A stretch of 64,000 nt of DNA, taken from positions 1 through 64,000 of the forward strand of contig JASANC010002295.1 of NCBI GenBank assembly GCA_030248135.1, given 5' to 3'. Of the stretch, positions 1 through 11,876 are shown piece by piece. A model generated the notes under the pieces. The model ran no database searches. It was not told where the DNA came from and saw only the letters and a program-made list of their open reading frames with translations. The position numbers and the translations under genes were made by a program. The first letter of the stretch is position 1, and the number at the start of each line of letters is the position of its first letter. The DNA comes from Theristus sp. LFF4_11 (lineage: Eukaryota > Nematoda > Chromadorea > Monhysterida > Xyalidae).

Positions 1-310
1 TACAGGGCCTTAAAGAACTCCGCAAGATCTTTCACGTGAATTTTGTGTGAGGTTCCAGAAACTGTGCAACTACGAGATACGGTAGGGCTAAAAAGGTACA
101 CTTTGCGAAAAATCGCAAAAAATCGAGGGTTTTTCAACTTCCGTACCGTAAAAACAACCTTTATAGGCATAATCAGGGGGTACTCAGGGGGTAAACCTGA
201 AGCGCCTTGATTAGTAGAATGTCCCTGCACCCTTGGTTTAAAAACTTTCCCATGTAGCGCTAGACCCCCCCACTCTTATTTGCAAACGGTGTTAACCTTT
301 TTGATAGCCG
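1..310. repeat. End of a dispersed repeat, inverted relative to 50.5-50.75 kb
   Basis: Positions of about 80-310 match the reverse complement of about 50,505-50,745. Shared landmarks are the stretch with GGGGGTACTCAGGGGGTAAA, the CCTTTATAGGCATAATC segment and TCTTATTTGCAAACGGTG. Positions 1-78 match 52,058-52,124 in the same orientation (AGGGCCTT...AACTGTGCAA). The same two blocks are therefore present in both places but in a different arrangement. No coding sequence is seen here, and the element runs off the left edge of the window. Confidence 0.75.
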
Positions 311-1429
311 TTTTCTGCTGTCTGGTGGTCACGTGACGTGATGCATGGATTCTATGCAAACCACACTCCGCCTCCACAGCAATTCATGCATAGAATGCAT
401 ACATCAGCTAGTTGGACATGTTACATAGTCAGAGTTACGACTGTAGTCAGTGTAAATGTTGAACGTAAGCACACCAACACGCATGTCAATGCAATGCATG
501 CAGTGTTGTCGTTATCGCAAAGCATATAAGTGTGCCTGTGTGCTTGTTTGAAACATTAGCTGTGTAACCGAAATCAACTCGTCTAAATGAGCAAGCGCAT
601 TGTCCAATTTTGAAGCGTAAAAAGCGCGCGAGCACCTGGTCGCTGGTCCTTTGTTTTGCGATCACCCAACTGGGCTGCCTTTGAACTTCGGCGTGTTGAC
701 TGTTGAGTGTTTAACAAGCCAGACCACAGTCACCGAATTTTATTCATTTAAAAATGTCTTGCAGCCACAACAACTGTCAGTCCCTTCGTGCGTCTGTCTT
801 CATCTGCACCAATCATACCTGGCAGCGGCAGTACTTTCGAATCAGCATGTGCGTTGTTGGTGTTTGTTGTTTGGATTTTGTTTAGATTTCGGATTTTCTT
901 TCATTGCTTGTGCGTTCTGGGGCCAGTTTTATGAAAGCTTAGTAGTCCAATAGTGCTACTACGACTGAGCCCTTGAATGAAATCATAAAACATCACAGTT
1001 CTGTTTTTTAGACCTGATTCACCAGTGTCAGCAATTGAAGTGAGAAAACTGAAATTTGTTGGTTCAAGATTTTTTTCAGACGATCAGTGGTGTAGCATTT
1101 ATTGGACTGCTAAGATTAATAAAACTGGCCTCTGGACTGAAAAGATATGAACGGGACTTTTTGGGGGAACTGAACAGTTCTTTCCATCTACTTTTACACC
1201 AAAATGGTCGGTTAACACTCAATGGTTGCTCTGTTTTTGTTCGATGCTGCTCCTGTCATTGGCACGTGTTTAGCGTTCGACTTGAATTTGCATGAACTTC
1301 GATTAATTTTGGATTGGAATGGAACAACTTTTACATTCTAATCAGAAAATGTCAGTTTTCACCATTGTTTACTGCAAAAACAACTGAGAATTTCATGATT
1401 TCATCGTTCTCCAATAAAAACCCCATCAG
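311..1429. other. No gene recognised
   Basis: AT-rich, with only short open frames of no recognisable composition. It probably contains introns or upstream exons of the gene ending at 1874, but I could not find an exon with convincing splice sites and phase. Confidence 0.4.
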
Positions 1430-1874
1430 GCGCACTCGACATCGTTGCTGAAATGGCAGACCGCTGGGTGCAGCGCGACGGCACCAGACAGTCGCGACAG
1501 GTGTTGCATTTGCAAAACGTCTCACAAACAAGGTCCGTGGACGTTTTGGCACTTTACTCAGAGATGCGTTCTTTGGTCCCCTAAAACAAACGAATTATTT
1601 TCTCTTCGGATTGTGACCACGTGATCACCAACCAATCGGCTAGTTGGATATGTCATTGTGTTCGACTGTTATTGTCAGACTGCTCGGCGGCGAAACGCTG
1701 CGTCTCACGTCGACGACGACGATCGTCAGACAATGGAACCTCGAGGCATTAGGCAACAATCGATTCCAGTTGCCCGACTGGCTGGCACTCGAGCCGGGCG
1801 AACGACACAGCGAAGTTGGCATGGTCGTCGTGGAATGGCAGTCGCCGACGTTTGTGCTCGAAAGCTGCTTGTGA
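1430..1874 (+). CDS. 3' end of an unidentified protein with a possible carbohydrate-binding-like beta-sandwich
   Basis: Two exons can be joined. Exon A is 1430-1532 (acceptor CATCAG, donor GTCCGT) and exon B is 1679-1874 (acceptor TGTCAG, stop TGA at 1872). The junction is in phase: AG|A gives Arg, then LLGGETLRL. The joined tail contains VLHLQNVSQ, a WNLEALGNNRFQLPDW block, LEPGERHSEVGMVVVEW and a final FVLESCL. The pattern of Trp-Asn-Leu, Phe-x-Leu-Pro-x-Trp and a Pro-Gly turn recalls the CBM49 type of carbohydrate-binding beta-sandwich. That is a resemblance by eye only, and no family assignment is firm. Upstream exons are not resolved, so the start of the protein is unknown. Codon use is GC-rich compared with the flanking AT-rich DNA, which supports real coding. 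Confidence 0.5.
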
Positions 1875-4740
1875 ACGCTGATACACCTGTCACCGTGATC
1901 CATCATGTGTTGTCGTTGTTTGATTTTGTTTTTTTTTGGTAAATTACCTTCGTGCATCATTCTGATCTCAGTTTTCTTCGGTTTTTTTTACTGCATTTTT
2001 GTGTTGTTTCAGGCGCAAAAATACATGCTCACCGTTTTTGACAGGGCTGTTCAGTTGCGTTGAGAAGCAAGTGAGAGAGAATTTTAACGGAACATCCGGT
2101 GAATGTGGAAGCGACCAGTGGACGGAACAGAGCAGACAGTTGTAGCTTGGTCATTTTTGTTTGGCATCGTGCTTTATGTTGTGTTCATCGATAATAATTT
2201 GGACTAAGCAATCAGAGGAACTGACTGGAAATTGATTCTATTTGCATCAATTGAAGTGCTCTGTTTACTAATTCGGAGACATCAAATTTTAAAGTTTACT
2301 TTGTGAACGTCCTTCTATGACTGACCTTTTTCCTGACAACTCAGATTTCAAAGCTGCAGCTTTCAAATTCCGAAGGGAACAATCATTGACGTGGCCTGAC
2401 TTACAATTGAATTAAAATAGAAGTCGGTATTCCCTTCGGGCGCTTCTCCAGATTTTCGTGTTTAGATTTTTGCATTCTTGCTTCTGCAATCACAAAATAG
2501 TTGAACGAACAGCATCCAGAACAAAGCAGACAATCATGTTTATGTTCGTTTGAGAGAGCGAGAGCTGGTGTTTGTTGTGCGATGTGCTGGCAATGGAAAT
2601 GTAACATTTCAGTAATTGGTGATGCTACCGTATCTCTCACACAACGACAAGTTTGTCATCAACATCTGTCCTGTCTTTTTAAAACTTGCCAACGCGATGT
2701 GTGTAGTTTCAAGTGTCAAATTCAAAGTGTCTATGTGGTAATTTCGGATATTTGCACTGTAATGTATCTTTTAAATTTTTTTCACGTAGTGATCTGAATA
2801 TATTGCCGCGTTAAAACTTACGACTAGGATTTTTCGCGTTTTGCGCAGCGGAATGCGGCTCTAGCCGATGTCTTCCAATCATCCTAAGGCAATCCTACTC
2901 TTCTCAACCAAGGCAAGATCAGTCGCAGACTAGGAGTTACCTTTCTCAAAAATGCGTAGATATTTGCCAAACGTGTGTATAATGGACAAGCAATGAACAT
3001 AATAATACGAATAACCGATTAATTTTAAGAAACATTTCAAATTTGACACGCTATTGGGTTTCTGAACATCTTTTTTTGTTCAAATTTTGCGCGCTCCTTG
3101 CACCCTGAAAAAAAAGCTGCCATGTTCAATCGGCCATACCGTAGCTTTTGTTTTTTTTTGTTATTAGACTGGTGCTGCAGTCAGTGTAAAAAGTGAGGTT
3201 AGTAGGTCGACGTACGTCTGCATACCTCAAGCTTTTAGACGGACTCTTGCGGAGTTGGACTTTTGCTGACGTACATACAGTCTGACTCCATAACATGATC
3301 ACCACTCCGAACATAACTCCGATCACCAACCAATCAGCTGCATTGTAGTTGGGTATGTTTCAGAATTAGACTGTAGTAATTGAAGAGTGCCGGTAACAAG
3401 ACGGACCCTAGCGGAACTCTGCAGTGAATGTTTCTCGAGCTTGAAGCTTTGTTGCTGTACGAGAGTTCGTGCCTTGTCTGCCGCTTAGATGATACTCACA
3501 GGCACTGGCGCCCTGCTATGTTTTCGATTTTGCGTTGCCTTGTCATTTCGACCTTCCCGGTGTATTTTTGTCGGCCATCACGGCTGCCGGTGAGATCAAA
3601 TCACACCCATTGAGAATAAAGGTCGATTCTTCTGATTAATTGTCTTGTATCTTTCTTTCCGCGCGCTTTTTTTCATTTGAATGTTACTGATACAGTTGAA
3701 AAAGGTTTCCAAAAATACGAAACGGATACACACAGTTGGTTATGCGCAGGTAATTATTATTATAAGTCATTACTGCATTTCTCTCCACAGTTTCACAGTT
3801 GCACGACCAGAGCGGACTGGAGACAAACATGTAGTTCTACATAGCGTCGTTAATAGTAAAACTTTTGTGTTGTACAAAACGCAAACAACGAACTTTTTTG
3901 GTGTTTACGGAAACGTCATGACCATAATATTGTGTGCGACGGTTTTAACTGCAGAGCTTTGAAAGAAGTTGCCGTTGAAATGGTGTTTCCGAGATGTGCA
4001 TGAAAGGTCTGCTATTAGTGGGACAGTTCAACGGTTTGGTCAACCAATTGTTGAGTATATTCAATATTTGTTAAGTGAAATTTGCTGAAGTGTTGAGTAT
4101 TTTGACTTTCTCTCACTGCTCATCTTTAGTATGCTGAACCCTTGCTCAACATTTTTTAAGGGTACAAAATTTTTCTCTGTGTCATGAAAAGTTATGGAGA
4201 TTAGTAGTGCGGAGTAAAGACCGTGTGAAATGTTACTTTATTTGAGCAGTGATTCTTGAGCGATCATGCAAACGTCCTTGTTTTTATTGTTATTTGTTAT
4301 TTTTAGCGGGGGATTTTTTTGTAATCTTGCCATGTTTTGTCCTTCTAGGTCTTTTATCCTTTTCCTATGTAGTTTTAGTCCCGGAAATAAAACAATGGGA
4401 AAACTCTGTATGAATCATATTGGGTTGCAGCAAACTTTACACGGCTCGTTTCATGACAATGTTCCTTGCAATGTCTCCAATCCCAACAACAGCATTCCCA
4501 CTGTTATCAAATTTTTCTTCGACACTAGAGCTGACAGTTTTAATTAATTTAACAAATGAATACGTGTGTGCGTTTGTGCGGCTGTTTTTGTGGATTTTTT
4601 TGTTTCTGTTGACTTGAAACTGTGAAACGTTCGTAGAAATGCTATGTGCGGTTACTGTGCTTGTCTGTGTTTCTGAGTGCGCGTTGTTATGCACAGCACC
4701 AACAACATTCACTGGTTACGGTTTTTTTCAGAATGATTTT
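1875..4740. other. No gene recognised
   Basis: Intergenic DNA or 5' introns of the GLI-like gene that follows. N-terminal exons of that gene are expected here but none could be placed with confidence. A stretch at 4433-4545 is open in two frames and rich in Ser/Thr/Pro in one of them; it is a possible exon but lacks a clean donor. Copies of the motif ACCAATC(A/G)GCT occur near 1630 and 3330. Confidence 0.4.
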
Positions 4741-4760
4741 GTTCACCAAACACCGTTCGC

Positions 4761-4804
4761 GGGGATTCATTTGAATCTCCAACCGGGCATCTACTAACCC
4801 GGTT
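4761..4804. repeat. Two adjacent short hairpins
   Basis: 4761-4780 is a near-perfect palindrome (GGGGATTCA / TGAATCTCC). 4781-4804 is a 7-bp perfect stem AACCGGG / CCCGGTT with a 10-nt loop. They lie about 60 bp upstream of the zinc-finger 1 exon. On the minus strand the pair looks faintly like the anticodon and T arms of a tRNA, but no full cloverleaf forms. Confidence 0.5.
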
Positions 4805-4867
4805 ATGGCTTGAAAACAAGAATCAGCATTTAACCAAAAAATACTGAAATATCCAAGTAGCATTCAG

Positions 4868-7128
4868 AAGATTTCAAAATTGCCACAAATGACCATTTCC
4901 GAATATCGATGCGAATGGATGCTGGCGGATGGCGGAGTGTGCCAAATGGTCTTCGGCGATATGCAGATATTTGCTCATGTTTGTGTTTTTTACATTTTTT
5001 ATGTTTTTTAAATGTCTTTTTCCCTGTGATTTGTACGCTTTTCGCTGCAGGAAGTTTGTGATGTTTTTCGTATGTAATGATTTTATTCATGTATTTCGAC
5101 AAAAAACCGTCAAACGAAATAAGTCAAGGTCATCATTGTGCGTCGTCAACATGATCTGTAAATTATTTTATTAAGCAGAAATTTAATCGGCTGTAAAAAG
5201 TCCATTAACGAAACATTGCGCGCATTGCAAGTTTCCTGGTTGACGCGCCAATTCAAAATCTTCGAAATTGATGCCAAAATACAACAGACAACGTTACGGC
5301 GTGGCACGCAGCATCAATTTTCAGTTGCCGCGTCTATGGTTGAAAAGGTTAAAATACCGGTTTTTTTTACCGCGATTTGAAAAATACCGGTTTTTTTTCA
5401 ACCCTAGCCGCATCAAGCATGTGGTCGTAGGAAAATAAGACAACACTCGCATGTTTAGCACGTCAACACGCACTGCACCAGGGCGCCATACGTTTGTCGA
5501 TGGGTGAATTGCAGCCGGGGCCAGAAACCGTTCAAAGCAACATATCAAATTGAGTACCACGTACGAATACACACCGGTTATCGGCCATATCGATGTAATG
5601 TGCGTTCCTAAATCAGCTTTCAACGAGTTTTTTTGGTTTATTAGGACTGTGGTTATGAAGTTTATAATGATGTGTTTTTTTGGCAATGTGAGTAATATGG
5701 TAATGCGGTTAGTTTTTACAATAACGTTGCACTGAATTGATTTGAGCTTTTGCAATTGTGTGACGTTCAATTTCTTTGCTAAACAATCATTTAATCGGCG
5801 CTGTTTGGCTTTCATTGCGCAGTATGCTGGTTGCGAGCAGTCATTCTGTCGCCTTGAGTATCTTCGCACGCACGTACGCCGGCACACGGGCGAGAAACCG
5901 TTCCAATGCACGATTGGGCACTGCAATAGCGCGTTCTCGAGTGCGTCCGACCGAAGCAAACACGTGAAACGGACGCATTTGAATACGGTTGGAGAGCGAT
6001 AGACGCGCTGCGCTGATTCAGTGCTGCGTTGAGGCGCCGTTTATACCTGACGTATGCAGACGGTACGTCGACGTACGTCAGGTGCGAACGAACGAACGCA
6101 AATCCTAAAACAAGACGTGCCGGGCCGGACCCGGCCGTATTGCTAGTATTTGCGAGACGTGACGTGACGTGCCGTGCAGTGTGCGCATACAATGTACGTC
6201 AGGTGTAAACGGGCCTTTACGATTGCTGTTTGCATATAAATATAATAGGTATTTATGATATTATATCAACGTAATTTCAATTTGTCATATTACTGATATC
6301 AACAAAATATTGTATGACACAACAATAATTCAGGAATATGTATCGTGCATCCACGTGACTAAGATGGAAAACAATATCGAGAAAAAAACTTCAGAAACTC
6401 TACAATTGTCCAGTGGCGAACTGCCGTAAACTGTACGCTGACCCGTCTAGCAGACGGAAACACTTGAAGAAGTTCCACCCGAGCGCGTATCAAAGTTGGA
6501 AACAAAAGCGACATGAAACTGCGGGAATCGCAAATAGGTCAACAACAACCAAAACAACAGCACCAAGCCACTCAAGCACTTCTGCAACAATCACAGCACC
6601 AACGGCGGCGTCGTCCACCCTTACCTTCAGTCACCACGGGCCACCACAGCGACAGCAGGTTGTTGCGCCACATTGAACAAACGGGTGTTGTACAAACGAC
6701 TTTGCATATGCGCTACCTCTTGACTTTCAGTAAAGAACAATCAGTTACTAAATGAACATCTCAAAAAGCCTCCTTGCATTTTCAGACGACTGCACCAGCC
6801 GAGAACGCCAATACACCGAGTCAGTCTTGTTCAGTAATCGTTTCCAATACACCCAGCAGTGTCAGCAACTGTTCAACTGTCAGTCTTCCACCAATCAATA
6901 CCGTTCACAAACCAACGCTGTTGCAACTGCAGCCGGTTATATTGCCGCCCGTAACCCTTGCATCTTTTGCTCTCGAAGCAGGTTGAGTTACTTGTGGTTG
7001 TCAACGTTTTTTCGGCGGTTTCATTTCCATCTATTGATAGCTGTTCATTTTTGGCACGTTTCAATGCCACAGGACCAGGACCTGTATCTTCAACCGGATT
7101 TTTTATGCCTTGCAGCTGGAACCAATGA
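4868..7128 (+). CDS. GLI/TRA-1-like five-zinc-finger transcription factor (5' exons not found)
   Basis: Six exons join in phase: 4868-4978, 5459-5599, 5823-5987, 6395-6658, 6786-6981, 7073-7128 (stop TGA). They encode five tandem C2H2 fingers of the GLI/ZIC/GLIS class. Finger 1 has CEW-x8-C and ends FAHHVNTH. Finger 2 has [17 protein letters not shown], then HVRIHTG. Finger 3 has C-x4-C with [19 protein letters not shown]. Finger 4 has [14 protein letters not shown]. Finger 5 has [19 protein letters not shown]. The spacing in finger 2 and the SDR-x-KH and DPSS-x-RKH motifs favour GLI over ZIC or GLIS. GLI proteins are nuclear DNA-binding regulators, in Hedgehog signalling in many animals and in sex determination as TRA-1 in nematodes. 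The tail after finger 5 is Ser/Thr/Pro/Gln-rich with a hydrophobic [14 protein letters not shown] segment, and is much shorter than in classical GLI proteins. The 5988-6394 intron carries a small inverted-repeat element. The N-terminus is missing from this model. Confidence 0.85.
6033..6215. mobile_element. Short MITE-like element in a GLI-like gene intron
   Basis: The ends are inverted copies: CGTTTATACCTGACGTA near 6038 and TACGTCAGGTGTAAACGGGC near 6195-6214. The interior is rich in ACGT steps (GACGTGACGTGACGTGCC). It has no coding capacity. A related TGTAAACGG end occurs near 7744. No target duplication was identified. Confidence 0.55.
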
Positions 7129-9270
7129 GTTGCAAGCACTTGTTACTTACATGTCACCACCTGCACTGCACGGTCCAAGTCATCGGGGTTTTTCGTTTCA
7201 GCAAATCGAATAATGAAAGGTGTACGTGTTTTATTCTGATCGGATAATAGCTTCAATTTCAATTGACAGTTTACCTTGTGATATTACTTTGGTTTTTGCG
7301 TTGGGTACTTTTAAGTGATGATTTTGGAACAAGAGCTTTCATGCATGTGTTTTATTTTTCTTCATTTTGTGTCAACTTCGTTCTCACATTGATCAGTTAT
7401 GTACATGTTGTCTCTGATTCAGTTTCTTCTTGTCATGATTGAGACCTGATTCCGTCCAATGTGCACAGACGTAAACACTGGGTGTATGAAGAACAAAATT
7501 TGACGTCGTCAAAGTAGAAAAGTTTTTTTTATCCAGAACAAAACAAAAGAACAAACGAGATTCGTGAATGTGCGATCATGCGCAGTAAACAAATAATCGC
7601 TCTCCTTTTTCACCCGATTCATATGCAGCAACAATATCAGGTTACACCATGCACACATTAAAACGTATTAGGTATTATTAATGCGTTAGTCGCGACTGTT
7701 TTTGCTGCACGTATGAAAACGTAGTGTATGAAAAGCTGTACGGTGTAAACGGCTGGTGTCACATTAATTACACGCACCACATTCTACACGTTGCTCCCAC
7801 GCAGTTCGCTTCACGTAGTCACATAGTACAGTACTAGCAGTTGACCCGTGCCTACGGCCCGGGTAAGAAATTTTTGCGATTTTGTTAACAGCAAGGTGCA
7901 CCCAATTGACATTTCTTTGCTTCTGCTTTCCTGGAACTGGAAACGTGTTGATTTTTTTAACCAAAGCTTTCATGCGTTTAAATTCGTTGATACCGTTTGT
8001 TGTTTGAGGCAAGCATTCCGCAATTATTTTTATCTCGAGAACCCGCTCGATTTTTAAAAGTGCTTTTCAAACGTTTCAAATGTTTGTTTTCAAGCTTTTC
8101 GATTCGGTGTCAATTCAAACAGTGTCAGTTAATGTCAAAAATGATTTTTTATAACTCTGTTTTGCTGATTTTGCAATCGTTGAGATATACCTGTTAAAGG
8201 CATTTCGTTCCCGTTAGATTTTTTCTGGTTGACTGAAATTGTTCAAACGTGACTTGATTGTTTAACAATTTCATTGTTCAAAGTCGCTAAGTTTGACCCA
8301 AAGAGGCCCGTTTATTTTTATTGTACAGAACTGGCCGGAATCTATACCCGTTCATTTGCACAATCCCATTTGTGTTTTTTGTATTATCTTTTCGTGCGAA
8401 GGAGGCCGAGTAATGTTGAATGATGTGTGGAAAAGCCGCACAGCTGAAAAAATGTATCGCGCCTGAACGTAATTCAAATACGAAATAAAGTAAATTTATT
8501 TAGTGAGATAAAATTCTAATTTTTTCTCAATTTCTTGCACAAATCTGCCGTCAGAATACGTTAAGCTTTGCTGATTTTAAATTGCCGCGCAGCCATGAAA
8601 CATTTTCTCTATCTGAGCGTGCAAACGCATATTGGGTCACGTTTAATAAGAAAGATAACAGTAAACCCGCTTTTGCACAAAAATTTGTATTCACAATTTT
8701 GCTTTTTGAAAGTCACAGAATTTTAGTTAAAATCTTGTAAAACTGCTTTTGTTTAGTGCTCTAATTACCTGTTTAATTTTGCTTTGATAGAATGTGCCGC
8801 ATCAACGTTACCCGTGTATTTAGTTTAGAAACAAATATGGGATTCGATTATTATTCACTTTTGTGTGAAAAAAAAATTCAAAAGCCAATTTCGTTTTTGT
8901 CGGGTTTTCAAAAAGTCGCAAATTCGTTTTATCGGGAGACCCGTTTATCCAATTTTTGCTATCGATCATAATCGGATGTGCCGTCCATTCTGTGAGATAA
9001 TGGCTTCGTTAGAGCAGTTCGTTCCCGCACATTATAATCTCATCTAGGTATTTACATCACCACCAACTACCAACCAACCAACGTTGAGGAAAGAACTGAA
9101 TGAATCATGATGACTCGTTGTTGAAAACCAAAAGAAAATGATTCGCATAGAAAAATTGTTAAAAAGTGACAGCAACATTTTGATTTCGTTACCTTAAATA
9201 GCAAAAAGTTGGACAGACAGACAGACGGACAGACAAAGTATTATTTTAAACGCGCGCCAATACTCCATTC
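7129..9270. other. No gene recognised
   Basis: 3' flank of the GLI-like gene and AT-rich intergenic DNA. Open frames here are short and of random composition. A run of GACA/GACG units (ACAGACAGACAGACGGACAG) is at about 9213-9234. Confidence 0.5.
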
Positions 9271-9362
9271 CGCACATCCACACGTGATTTGGCGACGTAC
9301 GCATGCACATACACGTCATGTTGCTTGGTGAAAAAAGTGTAAACGTGGGCGTGTGGATGCGC
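9271..9362. repeat. Short imperfect inverted repeat abutting the LHFPL-like stop codon
   Basis: CGCACATCCACACG at 9271-9284 is matched in inverted form by CGTGTGGATGCG at about 9350-9361, a few bases from the stop codon of the minus-strand gene. It could be a small MITE or a 3'-end hairpin in the transcript. Confidence 0.4.
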
Positions 9363-11526
9363 TCATAGGTGCGCCGTTTTCAGTGGATTGTTCAGCTGTT
9401 CATCAGTGTGATCCAGATGGTGATGTCGTGCGTGCGAATTGTGATTCGTCGGCACCTTACGCCATTCCACCGGGTTACCGGAGCACGTGGACAACGCCGC
9501 GCACAGCACCAACAGAAGCGCCGAGGTGAGCACCATGAAGAACGTCCAGCCGATTCGGCAGTCGCCTGAAAAAAAAACCAACGTAGCAACCATCCAGTTG
9601 TGAACGCTCGCTGCTGATTGGCTCCATTTGGACCAGGCAGCTGATAGTTTTTTTTTACCAAAGTTGTTTTCATAACGCACTATATCCATGTCAGTGTCAG
9701 CGAAGTATCGTTTAACAGTGTGTTGGAATCGTTTGTGAAATAAGGGTGGGCCAAAAAGCGTTCCAATTTCAAGTGCAGAGCAGCGAGTCTGGTTTTCAGA
9801 ATTTTCAGAAAACAACTGGTTGTCACCACCGTTCATCATTTTGGTCTTTGTTACAGCTAAATTAACCCTTTGCATTTCACCACATTTGTCGATTTTTCAT
9901 GTTTTCCAGATATTCTGCTGTAGTGAGTGATAGGGGCAACATACCATGAAAAAAATTGGTCAGAAAAACCTCCAAATGTTTCCTAATAGTGTTCCAATTT
10001 TTAGTTCTAAACACCTCAGCACACGGCAGTGAGAGCAATTTGAAATTGGAGCCTTTTTGGCCCACCCCGTACATGTACACCTCAAAACCTCTTAATATTT
10101 CCAAGTAACTGGTAACTCCAAGAAAACCGACACACCACCAAGAAACCAACCTTATTTTTTGCTTTTTTGGGGTTTTGCGACTCAATGCGCTTTACAGACG
10201 TTGATAAGAAAACCAGTTTCAATCTTTATGTGGCTTAAGTGAATCCGCCCAATTAAAAAAAAACTCAAGCCACTTTGCCAAACTTGAATTCCCACGTCAT
10301 TCATGAAACTGTTTACTGTGCGCATTTACTCTCGGAACCAAAATAAAAAAATAATTTTATACCGTTGGAATCGGAATTTACCGAGAATGTACGGCGCTGA
10401 TTTTCGTCCACAGGCCTCTTTGACCTCACGAGCGTCCCAACCGAGCGGATACAAGATGCAGCCGACGCAGATGCAGATTGCTGAAAATGAACGTTTAAAA
10501 AAAACAGTGAAGCCTGCGCAGAACTAGAAAGGCCGACTGGTGGCACGTTCGCATTTAGTACTATACCACTGTGCCTTTCGACGGGATTCAACCAGTCTTG
10601 AGCCAACCGTCACATCTTCAGCATTGTCGCGGACTGACCGGCAAACACTTGCAGCATTCCGAGCAGCCTGCCACTGGTGCGACTGACGATGTCGCGGCAG
10701 ACGCACGCCGGCAGCGCCACGAACGCCACCAGCACCGAGATCGCGGCGCCGGCGGCCATCGTGCAACTGGTGACCTGCCACCAGAGCGACGGAATGTCGC
10801 TGAACGTCTTGTAACGGCCGCACTTGTGCACCAGCGTCAGTTGTTGGCTCGGCGTTTGATACTGAGCGGAAATTGGACACGAGATGTGGACGGATGAATT
10901 TGACGCATTGGCATCATCCGGTCACTGGGGAGAAAACCAAGTATAATCCTTCATTAACCAACCAACATTCCTTCAAAACAAACAAACTAGGACCAAGCAA
11001 CCAGGACACCAAACTTTTGGTTTTGGTCAACTCAACGTAGGAACAGTTCAACAAAGTTGATAATGAGGTCTGTCTGATTGATTCAATTTATACAGTTTGA
11101 TTATTGTATTTTCTGTGAATGAGCTATTGCACAAGTTTTTTTTATCTCAAGTGGTTCAAGAGTGGGCACATCACTGATGAGGCCACCCCTCTTCTGCATA
11201 TGGTGTTGGCCAGGCCGAAATGCAGAAAGCCATCCTACAACTTGGTTGATTTCTTTAATGGTATGTAGCAGTACACACTGTTTGTGGAAGTGTTTTTCGC
11301 TTATTCGTTCCTAAAATGATCTTTGAACAATAAAACAAAAGAAAAATCACACCTGTGGATACGTGCACCGTCGAAACGATCCGAACGACGTTGGTGCGGT
11401 GTCACCATTCAACTCAATGGAGCCCTCGAGCCAATGTGGAATAAACAACGCAACACTGGCGGCACCAGCTGCGAGCACTGACAGTAGCACCCATAAATAG
11501 CCAACCACCGTGAGGCCGGTGGCCAT
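9363..11526 (-). CDS. LHFPL-like tetraspan membrane protein
   Basis: Four minus-strand exons join in phase: 11353-11526 (ATG at 11526-11524), 10639-10861, 10382-10480 and 9363-9565 (stop TGA), giving about 232 residues. Family landmarks in order are: TM1 (GYLWVLLSVLAAGAASVALF), HWLEG, FRRCTYP, CGRYKTFSDIPSLWWQ, TM2, C-x-RDIVSRTSGRLLG, TM3, a YPLGWDAREVKEACG block, then GDCRIGWTFF with TM4 and a His-rich cytoplasmic tail. This is the order seen in lipoma HMGIC fusion partner-like proteins, which are four-pass membrane proteins related to claudins; some members act as auxiliary subunits of channels and receptors, for example in hair cells. Length and topology are normal for the family. Introns are in phases 0, 1 and 1. 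The intron between the last two exons carries a 327-bp MITE. I cannot tell which LHFPL paralogue it is. Confidence 0.9.
9743..10069. mobile_element. 327-bp MITE with TA target duplication
   Basis: Terminal inverted repeats of about 28 bp begin GGGTGGGCCAAAAAGC near 9745 and end CTTTTTGGCCCACCC near 10067. The element is flanked by TA on both sides (9741-9742 and 10070-10071). TA duplication points to the Tc1/mariner superfamily, and the element is non-autonomous because it encodes no transposase. It sits in the last intron of the LHFPL-like gene. Confidence 0.75.
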
Positions 11527-11876
11527 TTTCAGACAAAATGTTGCCCAATATCAGTTACTTCAAATCGTGTCATTTTGCTACATGCGGTTATTATTTGACC
11601 ACAGTTGTATGGTCTTCGTTAGTCTGGAGTAGTGTGAAAAAACCGTGTGTGTGTAGATAATAGATTTAATATAGATAAAATTAAAGAAACGTGTGTAAAA
11701 GCTTGAATGGCGTAAATAAATAAGCAAATTGAACAAAATAGTTAGAGAACCGTGTTGTTGGTTGACCAAAGTGCAATCTGTCATCTGCACGCGTTTCTAT
11801 CACTTTTTGAATGACAATTTCCAAAAAAGGCACCTAGCCTCACTGACAAAACAACTGCCAGCAACAGTAAAGGAAA

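Noticed and set aside
5321..5959. A 212-codon minus-strand open frame
   Set aside because: It is the antisense shadow of the zinc-finger exons of the GLI-like gene, whose sense frames give clear C2H2 motifs.
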